A DNA stretch of 64,000 nt, from NCBI GenBank assembly GCA_023396255.1, contig JAEWWU010000014.1:16419-80418 (forward strand), given 5' to 3'. Below, piece after piece: positions 8,121 through 16,402 of this stretch; within the stretch, counting starts at the first letter, position 1, and each line of letters opens with the position of its first letter. Origin of the DNA: Bacteroidota bacterium (GTDB taxonomy: Bacteria; Bacteroidota; Bacteroidia; Bacteroidales; Porphyromonadaceae). The notes beneath the pieces are model-generated. The model was given only the letters and a program-made list of their open reading frames with translations, had not been told where the DNA came from and ran no database searches. The translations under genes were made by a program, and so were the position numbers.

Positions 8121-10076
8121 ATGGATAAAAAGCAATGGTTCAAGAGCATTGCTTTTTCGGTTTTGATGCCTTTGCTTTTTTGTGTGTGCCTTTCTTCTTG
8201 CGACAATGATAAAAAGGGAATTTTTTCACGAACTGATGAAGTGGACTATGTGAATGTGCAGATGGGATTGTATGATCTAGGTGCGGGGGTTGAAAACCAG
8301 CCTATTATACAATTGCCCAATAAGTTGCTTCGCGTAAAACCCTTGAGAGAGAGTTATCGTTCTACTGCTATTTCTGGGTTGCCCCTTTTTTCTCCGTTAG
8401 AACACAACAAGAGCATCATAACACTATTGCCGTACGACAAAACACTCCTTCGGGTGGACACTCTGGACAACGAAATAGACTATGACAGTGAGGTGATCAC
8501 CCCTTATTCCTATCAGATTTATATGGATAATTTGGGTATTCACTCCGATTTTACACTTTCTTCGCTATGTGGTTTATATCGGTTTTCCTACGACAAGGAT
8601 AAATATGAAGCGAGTGAAGAAAAAAGCATATTGCTCGTGGCGGATTCTCTTTGTGAGTTCTCTGTAGATCAAGGGGGAGCTATTTCCGGAATATGCAAAG
8701 TTAGCCCGGAGCATTCAACTAAGGTTTATTTTTACATAGAGTGTGCCGAGGATTTGGTTCGATACGAACATATCCCTAATGTCCAGCTTCGCAATTCGGT
8801 CTGCGATGGGGAGCGAGCTCAAATTTTAAAAATGACTTATTCTGGAAATCTGAGCCGATTAAGGTTGCGCTACGCGATTTCTTTGATTAGCATAGAACAA
8901 GCAAAGAGAAACCTGGCTGGAGAAATGCAGAGCTATGAATATATTGCGGGAACAAAAGCTGCGCGAAATGAATGGCAGAAAGTATTGAGAAAAATACAAG
9001 TGGAGGGTGGAACAACAGCCGATATGACAAAGTTTTATACAGCCCTGTATCGATCTTATTTGTGGCCAATATCTATTGTTGAGAACAATCGTTACTATTC
9101 TCCGGTATTAGATAGTGTTCTTTCCGTTTCTCCCCAGCAGCAGATTTATGTTTTGGATAATACCCTCTATTCGTATGAAACCACACATCCGTTGCATCTT
9201 TTGTTGTCTCCAGATTTAGAACTACAAGTATTGGCATCCCACCTTAATCTACTTGACCAAGAGCAGGGGCAAGTGCATACCAATACGACCTTGTTTTCTC
9301 CTATTCAATACAATAAGTCTTCTTACTTACTTCAAATATTTCTTGATGCTCAAGCAAAAGGAATGTTGGATTTGGACAGCAGAAGAGGATTTGAGTACAT
9401 CAAGAGCTATACTCTTGACCCGAGTATGGATGCTTCCAATTATGATTTATGGTGCTTGGGACGTTGGGCTTCCCTGTTGGGATTGGGCAGAGAAGCTGAC
9501 AAATTTTTTAAGATGGCACAGAGTAAAGAACAACGAGGAGCCTTGCAGGCAGAAGATATTGAACATCTTTTAGCGAACAATGATGGGGCTACCTATCCGG
9601 CTGCAATATCTTATGTAGGTAAAGCCGATCGACTTCTAAGTGATTTTTATGGAAAAACTAATATAACTCCGGACTTTTTTGCTTACCTCTTTTCTTATAC
9701 AATGGCGGGTAGACCCAAGCAAGCTCAAAAGAATGTGCGTATCATCATAGACCGTTATTTCAGCTCTTTCTACTTAGGAGTTCCGGGAGAAGATCGTTAT
9801 GGGGCACTAAGTTCTTCGTTGGTATTTGCTATGATGGGAATCTACCCTATAGCTCCTGGATTTAATGCTTACATCATAGGTGCTCCTGTTTTTTCCAAAA
9901 TAAAGATAGATATGGGAAGTGGGCGTCATTTTGAAATTATGGCACCGGGAGCCTCTTCGACCAATAAGTATGTGGTAAACTCGGTTCTAAATGGTCGTCC
10001 ATTGCATCAGTGCTGGTTCAAGCACAGCGATATTGCACAAGGAGGCAAGATTCTAATTACCCTAACAGATCACTGA
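8121..10076 (+). CDS. GH92-like lipoprotein with degenerate catalytic motifs
   Basis: A 651-residue secreted lipoprotein related to family GH92 exo-mannosidases, which trim alpha-mannose from glycans with calcium. MDKKQWFK plus a hydrophobic stretch ends in the lipobox LSSC. The C-terminal half follows the GH92 template: KFYTALYRSYLWP, LYPHLLL-like YSYETTHPLHLLLS (residues 350-363), GIYPIAPG, then NKYVVNSVLNGRPL. Key positions differ: the usual calcium and base motif GNDDxGQMSAW reads GEDRYGALSSS (residues 556-566), and the usual WD near the RT/LHP motif reads YE (352-353). It may therefore bind glycans rather than cleave them. ATG 8091 is an alternative start, but the signal peptide favours 8121. 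It follows the sugar dehydratase closely and probably shares its mRNA. Confidence 0.75.
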   Translation: MDKKQWFKSIAFSVLMPLLFCVCLSSCDNDKKGIFSRTDEVDYVNVQMGLYDLGAGVENQPIIQLPNKLLRVKPLRESYRSTAISGLPLFSPLEHNKSIITLLPYDKTLLRVDTLDNEIDYDSEVITPYSYQIYMDNLGIHSDFTLSSLCGLYRFSYDKDKYEASEEKSILLVADSLCEFSVDQGGAISGICKVSPEHSTKVYFYIECAEDLVRYEHIPNVQLRNSVCDGERAQILKMTYSGNLSRLRLRYAISLISIEQAKRNLAGEMQSYEYIAGTKAARNEWQKVLRKIQVEGGTTADMTKFYTALYRSYLWPISIVENNRYYSPVLDSVLSVSPQQQIYVLDNTLYSYETTHPLHLLLSPDLELQVLASHLNLLDQEQGQVHTNTTLFSPIQYNKSSYLLQIFLDAQAKGMLDLDSRRGFEYIKSYTLDPSMDASNYDLWCLGRWASLLGLGREADKFFKMAQSKEQRGALQAEDIEHLLANNDGATYPAAISYVGKADRLLSDFYGKTNITPDFFAYLFSYTMAGRPKQAQKNVRIIIDRYFSSFYLGVPGEDRYGALSSSLVFAMMGIYPIAPGFNAYIIGAPVFSKIKIDMGSGRHFEIMAPGASSTNKYVVNSVLNGRPLHQCWFKHSDIAQGGKILITLTDH

Positions 10077-10862
10077 TTACGGCTTTTTTGTGGTATACAA
10101 ATAAGAATAAGTACAACCTACGAAAACAGCTCCGCCTAAAATATTTCCAAGAACAGCTGGAGTAAGATTGTTCCAAAGTAGAGCAGTCCAAGACACATCG
10201 GCTCCGTACATTATTCCGGTTGGAATAAAGAACATATTGGCAATTGAGTGTTCGAAGCCGATGGCTACGAATGCCATAATGGGCCACCATAGTCCGACCA
10301 ATTTCCCAATCATAGACTTGGAGGATAGAGCCAACCATACCGCCAAACAAACCAACCAATTGGCACCTATTCCCCTAAAAAAAACAACAAACCAAGGCAT
10401 TGATGTTTTGTACGTCGCAACCTGCTTGATGTAGGCGGTGTAGGGATCTTGTCCCAATAAATCGGTTTGAAAGGCTAAGAAGTAGTCAAATAACAAAGCC
10501 CCAATACAGTTTGCAACGAAAACAAATCCCCAATTCAAGAAAAGGTATCCAATTGGAATTTTTCTCTTTACTACAGCTGGGATTAGCATAGCCGTATTTC
10601 CTGTAAATAATTCAGCACCAACCAATACGACAAAAATCAAACCAATCGGAAAGACCATTGCTCCCAGAAGTCGAGGTATGATAGGGTTTGAGGTTCCTAT
10701 ACCGGTGATAGTTCCGGCAGACAAAGTGGCTGCCAACAAACCACCTAAGGCTATATACCCTCCGGCAAGAAGCCCTAAAATAAATAATTTGTAATAGGGC
10801 GTTTGTCGCTTTTTGATACCAATCTGAATGGCCTGGTCAATGACGTCGTAGGGTGTGTTCAT
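10077..10862 (-). CDS. Formate/nitrite transporter family channel
   Basis: FNT-family inner-membrane pentameric channel for formate, nitrite or a related small anion. The protein of about 261 residues has six hydrophobic segments with the family features GGLLAATLS, GAELFTGNTAML, and a C-terminal GFEHSIANMFFIPTG, a conserved FNT signature with the pore-facing histidine. Which anion is moved cannot be told; formate from pyruvate cleavage fits the acetate-forming metabolism shown by pta and ackA. ATG at 10862 is preferred over the TTG at 10877. The stop codon directly abuts that of the convergent GH92-like gene with no bases between. Confidence 0.92.
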   Translation of the reverse strand: MNTPYDVIDQAIQIGIKKRQTPYYKLFILGLLAGGYIALGGLLAATLSAGTITGIGTSNPIIPRLLGAMVFPIGLIFVVLVGAELFTGNTAMLIPAVVKRKIPIGYLFLNWGFVFVANCIGALLFDYFLAFQTDLLGQDPYTAYIKQVATYKTSMPWFVVFFRGIGANWLVCLAVWLALSSKSMIGKLVGLWWPIMAFVAIGFEHSIANMFFIPTGIMYGADVSWTALLWNNLTPAVLGNILGGAVFVGCTYSYLYTTKKP

Positions 10863-10888
10863 CCTTGTATTTTCCAATGGTTATTTCG

Positions 10889-10896
10889 CAAAGATA
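10889..10896 (-). promoter_or_regulatory. -7 promoter element for the FNT gene
   Basis: Read on the minus strand the bases are TATCTTTG, matching TAnnTTTG, 26 nt before the preferred ATG at 10862. Confidence 0.5.
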
Positions 10897-11100
10897 AGGT
10901 ATGCTTTCTGAATACTCGAACTTTCTATAGGATGTATTGAGGAGGCTTAGTTCTCATAAGAGAATGTTTTGTTGTGAAATTTTGTCACATTCTGTGTGAT
11001 TGTTTTCCCCTTATTTTATTGTAGAAGTCACAAGTCCTTTGAACAAGGTTTGATCCGGGAGGCAAAGAGGCTGTTTTTTATGTTTTCTGCTAATTGGTGA

Positions 11101-11200
11101 ATAGTTCCCTATTTTTTGTCAATTTACAGGGAATTAATTTCTGGTAATTCCCTACTAATTTTTGTTCTGTCCAAGAAGAAAACCTTTAGTAGGGAACTAT
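11101..11200. repeat. Nested inverted-repeat element, dispersed repeat copy 1
   Basis: The inner inverted repeat is AGGGAATTA (11128-11136), 8 nt, TAATTCCCT (11145-11153), a perfect 9-bp stem. It is enclosed by a perfect outer inverted repeat ATAGTTCCCT (11101-11110) and AGGGAACTAT (11191-11200). The right flank of the inner hairpin, 11154-11177, matches the flank of copy 2 at 47018-47041 in opposite orientation, ending TTCTGTCCAAGAA. Over the shared 50 nt I count 45 identities. Confidence 0.8.
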
Positions 11201-11378
11201 TTCCTTTTTCGGTAGGATAGGGAGAAAAAATAGGGTGTTGGGCATTTTTTTCTGTTTAGAGATTAGGGCAATGTAGCTCCGATAGCTGAGGTTTGATAAA
11301 ATAATAGGTTTGCAAAATAGTCTTTATTTTATTTACTTTGTGCGGCGGATGTATAACGTTTCAATTTAGATAAACGAG

Positions 11379-11386
11379 TAATTTTG
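11379..11386 (+). promoter_or_regulatory. -7 promoter element for the ECF sigma gene
   Basis: TAATTTTG matches TAnnTTTG and lies 48 nt before the ATG at 11435. Confidence 0.45.
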
Positions 11387-11434
11387 CCTATCGAAACACT
11401 GCTACTCTGTATATAACCAAAAAAGAATAGCTCG

Positions 11435-12010
11435 ATGACCTATTTGGAAAAAGAGTCGGATGACCGACTAGTGTTTCTCTTTGTTGATGGAAACAATGAG
11501 GCTTTTGATGTTTTGTTAAGTCGTTATGAGGCTGTTGTACACGACTATATCTATTTGCTTTTGGGCGATGCCGACTTGACCGATGATTTGTTTCAAGATA
11601 CCTTTATAAAAGTTTTGTCTTTGCTGAAAGGGGGGAGGTATGTTGCCTGCGGTAAATTTAAGTCGTGGCTTAACAAAATTGCTCATAATGTAGTTATGGA
11701 TTATTTCCGTAAGCAACAGACAAAGTCTATCATTCATACTTGTCCCATAAACGACCAAATGATGAGCAGTGAGTTGGTCGATGATGGCAACAGTATAGGT
11801 GACATTATGCAAAAAGAGCAGCAGATGCTTTCTTTGTATCGTCAGATAGATTGTTTGCCCGAGGAGCAGCGAGAGGTGGTACGTCTGCGAATTGAGAATA
11901 ATTTGAGTTTTCGTGAAATTGCTGAAAGAACAGGAGTGAGCATCAATACAGCTTTAGGGCGTATGCGGTATGCTATGATGTCATTGCGCAAAACGGTTTC
12001 TTCTTTCTAA
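11435..12010 (+). CDS. ECF-type RNA polymerase sigma factor
   Basis: A 191-residue sigma-70 family factor of the extracytoplasmic function class. Region 2 spans about residues 15-90, with the core contact motif DLFQDTFIKV and the -10 reading part KFKSWLNKIAHNVVMDYFRK. A variable linker of about 40 residues follows, then region 4 with the helix-turn-helix LPEEQREVVRLRIENNLSFR and IAERTGVSINTALGRMRYA. No anti-sigma factor gene is adjacent: upstream is the FNT channel on the other strand and downstream a sigma-54 activator. Its target genes cannot be inferred. ATG at 11435 gives the usual length. Confidence 0.9.
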   Translation: MTYLEKESDDRLVFLFVDGNNEAFDVLLSRYEAVVHDYIYLLLGDADLTDDLFQDTFIKVLSLLKGGRYVACGKFKSWLNKIAHNVVMDYFRKQQTKSIIHTCPINDQMMSSELVDDGNSIGDIMQKEQQMLSLYRQIDCLPEEQREVVRLRIENNLSFREIAERTGVSINTALGRMRYAMMSLRKTVSSF

Positions 12011-12176
12011 CTTCTTTTCTTTCAGAAGGTGTTATGTACGAAATAATTTCTGTGGCTTGGAATTAGAGAAGCTCGCTTTTCTTTCTTTGTAACTTCCTCT
12101 CCTCTCCTTTCCATCGAACGTTGCTGGTGATCTATTTTTGAGGAGGTAAAAACTATGGGTTGTCATCCATAAAACG

Positions 12177-12184
12177 TACCTTTG
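12177..12184 (+). promoter_or_regulatory. -7 promoter element abutting the sigma-54 activator start
   Basis: TACCTTTG matches TAnnTTTG. Only 5 nt separate it from the ATG at 12190, so the predicted transcript would begin at or within a few bases of the start codon. Confidence 0.5.
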
Positions 12185-12189
12185 TGAGT

Positions 12190-13488
12190 ATGAATGTGGA
12201 TATTTTGCAAATAAAGCAACGGTTTGGAATCATTGGCAAGAGTGCGGCCTTGGAGCAAGCCATATCGGTGGCTGCCCAGGTCGCCCCTACTGATATGTCA
12301 GTGTTGGTGATGGGAGAGAGTGGCGTTGGAAAAGAGTTTTTTCCACAAATCATTCATCATTATAGCCTTCGTAAGCACAATGCCTATATTGCAGTCAATT
12401 GTGGTGCAATTCCAGAGGGAACTATCGACTCTGAGTTATTCGGGCACAGAAAGGGTTCCTTTACTGGAGCCTTGTCGGATCGGAAAGGTTATTTCGAAGA
12501 GGCTGATGGGGGGACCATCTTTTTGGATGAAGTGGGAGAACTCCCTTTGGCAACACAGGCTCGTCTTCTCAGGGTGTTGGAAAACGGGGAATTTATTCCG
12601 GTTGGGGCTAGCAAAGCACAAAAGACCAATGTTCGAGTGGTTGCGGCAACCAATGTTGACGTGAGGGAAGCCGTTCGAAGGGGTAAGTTTAGAGAAGATC
12701 TTTACTTTCGACTCAATATGGTGTCGATTCACGTTCCGCCGCTTAGAGAGCGCAGTGAAGACATTGTTTTGCTTTTTCGAATGTTTGCGGCCCAGAGTGC
12801 GGAAAGGTACCGTATGCCTCAGTTGGAACTAATGGATGATGCTCGTTCTCTGCTGAAAGAGTACACTTGGCCGGGGAATATCAGAGAGTTACGAAATGTT
12901 GCCGAACAGATAAGTGTTTTGGAGAACGATAGAAAGATAACTTCAGAAATTTTGTCCCGATACATAAAGCCCGGTGATGTGAAAGATTTGCATCCGGTAG
13001 TTTTGAGTCCGTCAGCATCGACATTGGAAGATAGGTCATTTGCTTCGGAACGGGAGATATTGTATCAAATTTTGTTTGATATGAGGCGAGATATAACGGA
13101 GTTGCGTCAAGCAGTGGCGGAGTTGTCGCAGGGGAAAGGGACGCCTCCTGCTATGTATCATAATATGCCGGCGACTGCGACAGTCCCTCATTCGCATACT
13201 TTAGAAACCTCTTCCAATGCTTCTTTAGTGGCTCCTTTTGTCAGTCGTTCGCCTATGCGGGAATCTATTGAGGAACATCGTCTTGTAGAAACAACGGATG
13301 CCGTGGAGGAGCTGAAAAATGAATTGATAAATCCGGAAGAACCGATTTCAATTGAAGAGGCGGAAAAACGTCTTATTTTAGCAGCAATCAACAGAAACAA
13401 GGGCAACAGAAAACAGGCAGCCGAAGAGTTACGGATTTCAGAGAGAACACTTTATCGCAGGTTAAAGGAGTATGGAATCGAAGATTAG
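12190..13488 (+). CDS. Sigma-54-dependent transcription activator without receiver domain
   Basis: A bacterial enhancer-binding protein that uses ATP to open sigma-54 polymerase promoters. The AAA+ domain begins within about 15 residues of the N-terminus; there is no receiver or sensor domain. Walker A is GESGVGKE, the sigma-54 contact loop is GSFTGA (a usual variant of GAFTGA), Walker B is GGTIFLDEVGEL, and the sensor II region is WPGNIRELRN. A low-complexity linker of about 100 residues leads to a Fis-type helix-turn-helix (NRKQAAEELRISERTLYRRL). ATG 12190 is preferred to an upstream TTG at 12160 that lies before the promoter element. lptE overlaps its 3' end by 17 nt and has a good ribosome-binding site, AAAGGAG, inside this gene. 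Confidence 0.92.
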   Translation: MNVDILQIKQRFGIIGKSAALEQAISVAAQVAPTDMSVLVMGESGVGKEFFPQIIHHYSLRKHNAYIAVNCGAIPEGTIDSELFGHRKGSFTGALSDRKGYFEEADGGTIFLDEVGELPLATQARLLRVLENGEFIPVGASKAQKTNVRVVAATNVDVREAVRRGKFREDLYFRLNMVSIHVPPLRERSEDIVLLFRMFAAQSAERYRMPQLELMDDARSLLKEYTWPGNIRELRNVAEQISVLENDRKITSEILSRYIKPGDVKDLHPVVLSPSASTLEDRSFASEREILYQILFDMRRDITELRQAVAELSQGKGTPPAMYHNMPATATVPHSHTLETSSNASLVAPFVSRSPMRESIEEHRLVETTDAVEELKNELINPEEPISIEEAEKRLILAAINRNKGNRKQAAEELRISERTLYRRLKEYGIED

Positions 13489-14023
13489 TATTTGGAGGAA
13501 AGCCATAATAAGCCCTTTTTACCTTGGGGGCTTGGTGGCTGTTCTTTGTTGTTTTTCTAGTTGCTCTATTAGTGGCTATAAATTTAATGGAGCAACTATT
13601 GATTACGATAAGATAAAAACAATTACAATAGAAGATATTCCCAATCAAGCTCCGTTGGTATATCCTCCTTTGTCTCAAATGATTTCCGAAGAGTTGAGAA
13701 ATACGTTTAGACGTCAAACTCGATTAGAAGAAGTGGATCAAAGTGGCGATATCGTTTTGGAGGGTGCCATTGTTGGGTACGATCTCATCCCAGTGGCTGT
13801 ACAGGAAGATGCTTTTTCGGCTCTCACTAAATTTACAATAACGGTGCAAATCAGTTATTTCAATAGTGTGGATAGCGACAAAAGTTTTCAAAACCGAGTA
13901 TTTTCGGCATCAACCGAGTTTGATAGTGGACAAATATTTAGTGATGTACAAGATGCTTTGGCTAAGGAGCTTTTGGGTGATATTGTAAAGCAAATTTTTA
14001 ATGCAACCGTTGAAGATTGGTAA
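13472..14023 (+). CDS. lptE: LptE-like LPS assembly lipoprotein
   Basis: Probable outer-membrane lipoprotein that plugs LptD in lipopolysaccharide export. The N-terminus is a signal peptide ending in FSSCSISGYKF, where the lipobox Cys is followed by the SGYKFNG start typical of Bacteroidetes LptE-like proteins. The 183-residue length fits. The start ATG at 13472 follows AAAGGAG, one of the few clear Shine-Dalgarno sequences in the window, and overlaps the activator gene by 17 nt. Assignment rests on the N-terminal pattern, size and neighbourhood; the fold cannot be checked here. Confidence 0.8.
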   Translation: MESKISIWRKAIISPFYLGGLVAVLCCFSSCSISGYKFNGATIDYDKIKTITIEDIPNQAPLVYPPLSQMISEELRNTFRRQTRLEEVDQSGDIVLEGAIVGYDLIPVAVQEDAFSALTKFTITVQISYFNSVDSDKSFQNRVFSASTEFDSGQIFSDVQDALAKELLGDIVKQIFNATVEDW

Positions 14024-14026
14024 CTG

Positions 14027-14722
14027 ATGACTATAGATGATCTAAATCGTTTAGTGGCTCATCCGGAGGAGTTGGGGGCGCACACATTAGACCCAATAGA
14101 GAAGTTGTTGCAGGCATATCCGTATGCTCATACAATAGTTTTTTTGTACTTGTACAATTTGGCTTTATTAAAGGATGTTCGCTTTTCTTCAGAGCTTAAA
14201 AAATGGGCAGCATTACTACCGAATAGAGAGAAGTTATACTTTTTGGTGGAGATGAGGGTTCCTTATAGCCGATTTTCAGAAGAGGAGCAAACGGATTCTT
14301 TTTCTTTGATTGATAAATTTTTGTCCGGATTGGAAGAGGAAGGAGGAGTATTCGATAGTGAACTCTCTTTTGAATCCATTGCCGCCACCGGAGATTATTT
14401 TTCGATCAAGGAGGGAGACTCTTTTGAAAATCTACATTTGGGAGATAATGAGACCGCTACCACTTTTTCTGCTCAACCTTTTTGGGACAAAAAGGTGAAC
14501 TCTCAAGTGGAAAATCGGCAAGATGTTGCCGCATTCAATACGGGTGACTCCCTCTTTACGGAAACCTTAGCGGGAATATATATCAAACAAGGTAGGTATG
14601 ACAAAGCATACCAGATGTTAGAGGCCTTGCAACAAAACAATTCGGAGCAAAGGCAATATTTCGCTTTGCAGATGAATTTTTTGAGAAAGCTCATAGAGAA
14701 CGATAAGCACAATAATTCATAA
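14027..14722 (+). CDS. Conserved hypothetical protein with TPR-like C-terminus
   Basis: A 231-residue protein of unknown function, apparently cytoplasmic as no signal peptide is visible. The N-terminal half is helical with an aromatic stretch (LLQAYPYAHTIVFLYLYNLALL); the middle is acidic and low-complexity; the C-terminus reads SLFTETLAGIYIKQGRYDKAYQMLEALQ, a single tetratricopeptide-like unit. It starts 3 nt after lptE, so it is in the same operon. In related genomes a similar gene sits in this place after lptE (recollection), but no role is established. Confidence 0.75.
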   Translation: MTIDDLNRLVAHPEELGAHTLDPIEKLLQAYPYAHTIVFLYLYNLALLKDVRFSSELKKWAALLPNREKLYFLVEMRVPYSRFSEEEQTDSFSLIDKFLSGLEEEGGVFDSELSFESIAATGDYFSIKEGDSFENLHLGDNETATTFSAQPFWDKKVNSQVENRQDVAAFNTGDSLFTETLAGIYIKQGRYDKAYQMLEALQQNNSEQRQYFALQMNFLRKLIENDKHNNS

Positions 14723-14762
14723 TAAAAGGGGCATTGAGCCATAGTTACTCAAAAAATAAATA

Positions 14763-15137
14763 ATGAATTCGAAAGATAAATTAGACTCACTCTCTTACTT
14801 CCACGCCAAACCTAATAATTGGAATTGCGCTCAGTCTATACAGAAGGGTTTTCAAGACTATACCGGCTTGACAGATCAGGAAATAGAAGAAAAATTTCGC
14901 ACCAAAGGCGGAGGGCGAGCAGAAGGGGGAATTTGCGGGGCTCTTTATTCTGCAGAACAGATCTTGGAGGCTAAGGGAATTCTCTCTTCATCTGTACGGG
15001 AAGATTTTTTGAAAAAAGCAGGGAGTACAACTTGCCTCCAGTTGAAACAAGAATTGCATTTCCCTTGTTCTTCTTGTGTCCTTTTGGCAGAAGAGTTGTT
15101 AGCGGAAAAATTGAACAATTATAAACCTCAAGAATAG
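14763..15137 (+). CDS. C_GCAxxG_C_C family redox-type protein
   Basis: A 124-residue cysteine-rich protein of the C_GCAxxG_C_C family. The conserved pattern is present: NCAQS near residue 22, GGGRAEGGICGALYSA in the middle, then CLQL and the final PCSSCV. Members are thought to be redox-active or metal-binding, but their reaction is unsettled. It starts 40 nt after the TPR-like gene and ends 68 nt before dnaN. No transport signal is visible, so a cytoplasmic location is likely. Confidence 0.85.
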   Translation: MNSKDKLDSLSYFHAKPNNWNCAQSIQKGFQDYTGLTDQEIEEKFRTKGGGRAEGGICGALYSAEQILEAKGILSSSVREDFLKKAGSTTCLQLKQELHFPCSSCVLLAEELLAEKLNNYKPQE

Positions 15138-15173
15138 GGCGTAGATTCGGAAATAAATCTTGTCTATTTTTTG

Positions 15174-15181
15174 TACATTTG
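15174..15181 (+). promoter_or_regulatory. -7 promoter element for dnaN
   Basis: TACATTTG matches TAnnTTTG and lies 24 nt before the dnaN ATG. Confidence 0.5.
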
Positions 15182-15205
15182 TGCGGATAAGAATAATTGT
15201 AGCAT

Positions 15206-16402
15206 ATGAAATTTACTGTATCTTGCGCTGAGCTGACAACTTTGTTGCAGCACGTGGTTAGGGGGATCCCTTCTGGAAGTATATCCCTCCCGATTTTGTC
15301 CCAATTTCTCATAGAGATTAAGGATGGAGTTTTGAAAGCTACGGGGGCCGATAAAACATTGCGCGTTAGTGGGTCTATAGCTCTTATTTCTTCGGATGGA
15401 GATAAGTCGTTTACGGTTACTCCCGGTAATATATTGGAGTACGTTAGAGCTCTACCAGAGCAACCTTTGGTATGCGAAATAATAGCCGATGAGAATTATG
15501 AGAAAATGATTATATCTCACCAAGGAGGTTTTTCAGAGTTTGCCATATCGGATTCCGCTCTATATCCCTCTGGATTTGAGTCGGACAATAAAGATTCAGG
15601 AGAAGAAACTTCGCCTCGTTCTCTGTCTGTTATTAGTGATACCCTCTTGATGGGAATTGCTTCGACTTTGCCTGCTGTATCCACAGATGCGAATAGACCT
15701 ATTATGACGGGGATTTATTTCGATGTAACGGATAGCGGGCTTGTTTTGGTCAGCACGGATAGTAAGGTATTGACTAAATTTGTCGACAAAGATGCAAAAA
15801 TATCGATGGAGCAGTCGGATGCTGTTTACCACAAGGTAAATGGCTTCTCTCTCATAGCCAAAACTTGTTCTCTGCTGAAATCTCTTTTATCTGCTTTTCC
15901 CGGTGAGGAGGTTATGGTAGAGTACACCAATGTAAAGGCTCGTTTTACTTTTGGTTCTTATGAGGTGGTTAGTTTGCTGAATATTGGAGTTTTTCCCAAT
16001 TATAATTCTGTCATCCCCAACAATCCGTACAAATTAACGGTGGATAAGGCCGAGTTACAAATTGCTTTGAGACGCATTGGGCGCTCTTTCAGTGCTAGTT
16101 CGCTTGTTATCGTGTTACTCGTTTTCAAAGACGATATAATCAATCTTTCTTCCCACAGTATGGACTTGTCCGTAAAATCCGAGGAAATTGTTTCTGCCGA
16201 TATGCCTTCTGAATTGACGGGGATGAAAATTTGTTTTGATGGTAAAACGCTTGCAACTCAATTGTCTGTTTTTCCATCAAAAACCGTTGATATTTACTTG
16301 GCAGATCAAACACGTGCCGCATTTATAGCTCCGTCCGAAAGCGATCTTAATGTTGAGTTGTGTTCGATTGTCTTACCTCTAAAAATGATAGGAGAAGTAT
16401 GA
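15206..16402 (+). CDS. dnaN: DNA polymerase III beta subunit (sliding clamp)
   Basis: Ring-shaped clamp that tethers the replicative polymerase to DNA. The start MKFTVSCAELTTLLQHVVRG and the three-domain plan are typical; domain boundaries fall near residues 125 and 260. At 398 residues it is somewhat longer than the usual 370-375, with extra residues around the domain 1-2 linker (SDNKDSGEETSPRS). It does not sit beside dnaA here. The final codons overlap the start of the DnaQ-like exonuclease gene (ATGA at 16399-16402), so the two are translationally coupled. Confidence 0.95.
   Translation: MKFTVSCAELTTLLQHVVRGIPSGSISLPILSQFLIEIKDGVLKATGADKTLRVSGSIALISSDGDKSFTVTPGNILEYVRALPEQPLVCEIIADENYEKMIISHQGGFSEFAISDSALYPSGFESDNKDSGEETSPRSLSVISDTLLMGIASTLPAVSTDANRPIMTGIYFDVTDSGLVLVSTDSKVLTKFVDKDAKISMEQSDAVYHKVNGFSLIAKTCSLLKSLLSAFPGEEVMVEYTNVKARFTFGSYEVVSLLNIGVFPNYNSVIPNNPYKLTVDKAELQIALRRIGRSFSASSLVIVLLVFKDDIINLSSHSMDLSVKSEEIVSADMPSELTGMKICFDGKTLATQLSVFPSKTVDIYLADQTRAAFIAPSESDLNVELCSIVLPLKMIGEV

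Larger units (their letters stand above)
10863..11434. other. Intergenic region between the FNT channel and the ECF sigma gene
   Basis: A 572-nt stretch without a credible gene. It holds the promoter element of the FNT gene (10889-10896, minus strand), a 100-nt nested inverted-repeat element (11101-11200) and the promoter element of the sigma factor gene (11379-11386). The small inverted repeat TTCTCATAAGAGAA lies near 10951. The rest is AT-rich with nothing else recognised. Confidence 0.7.
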
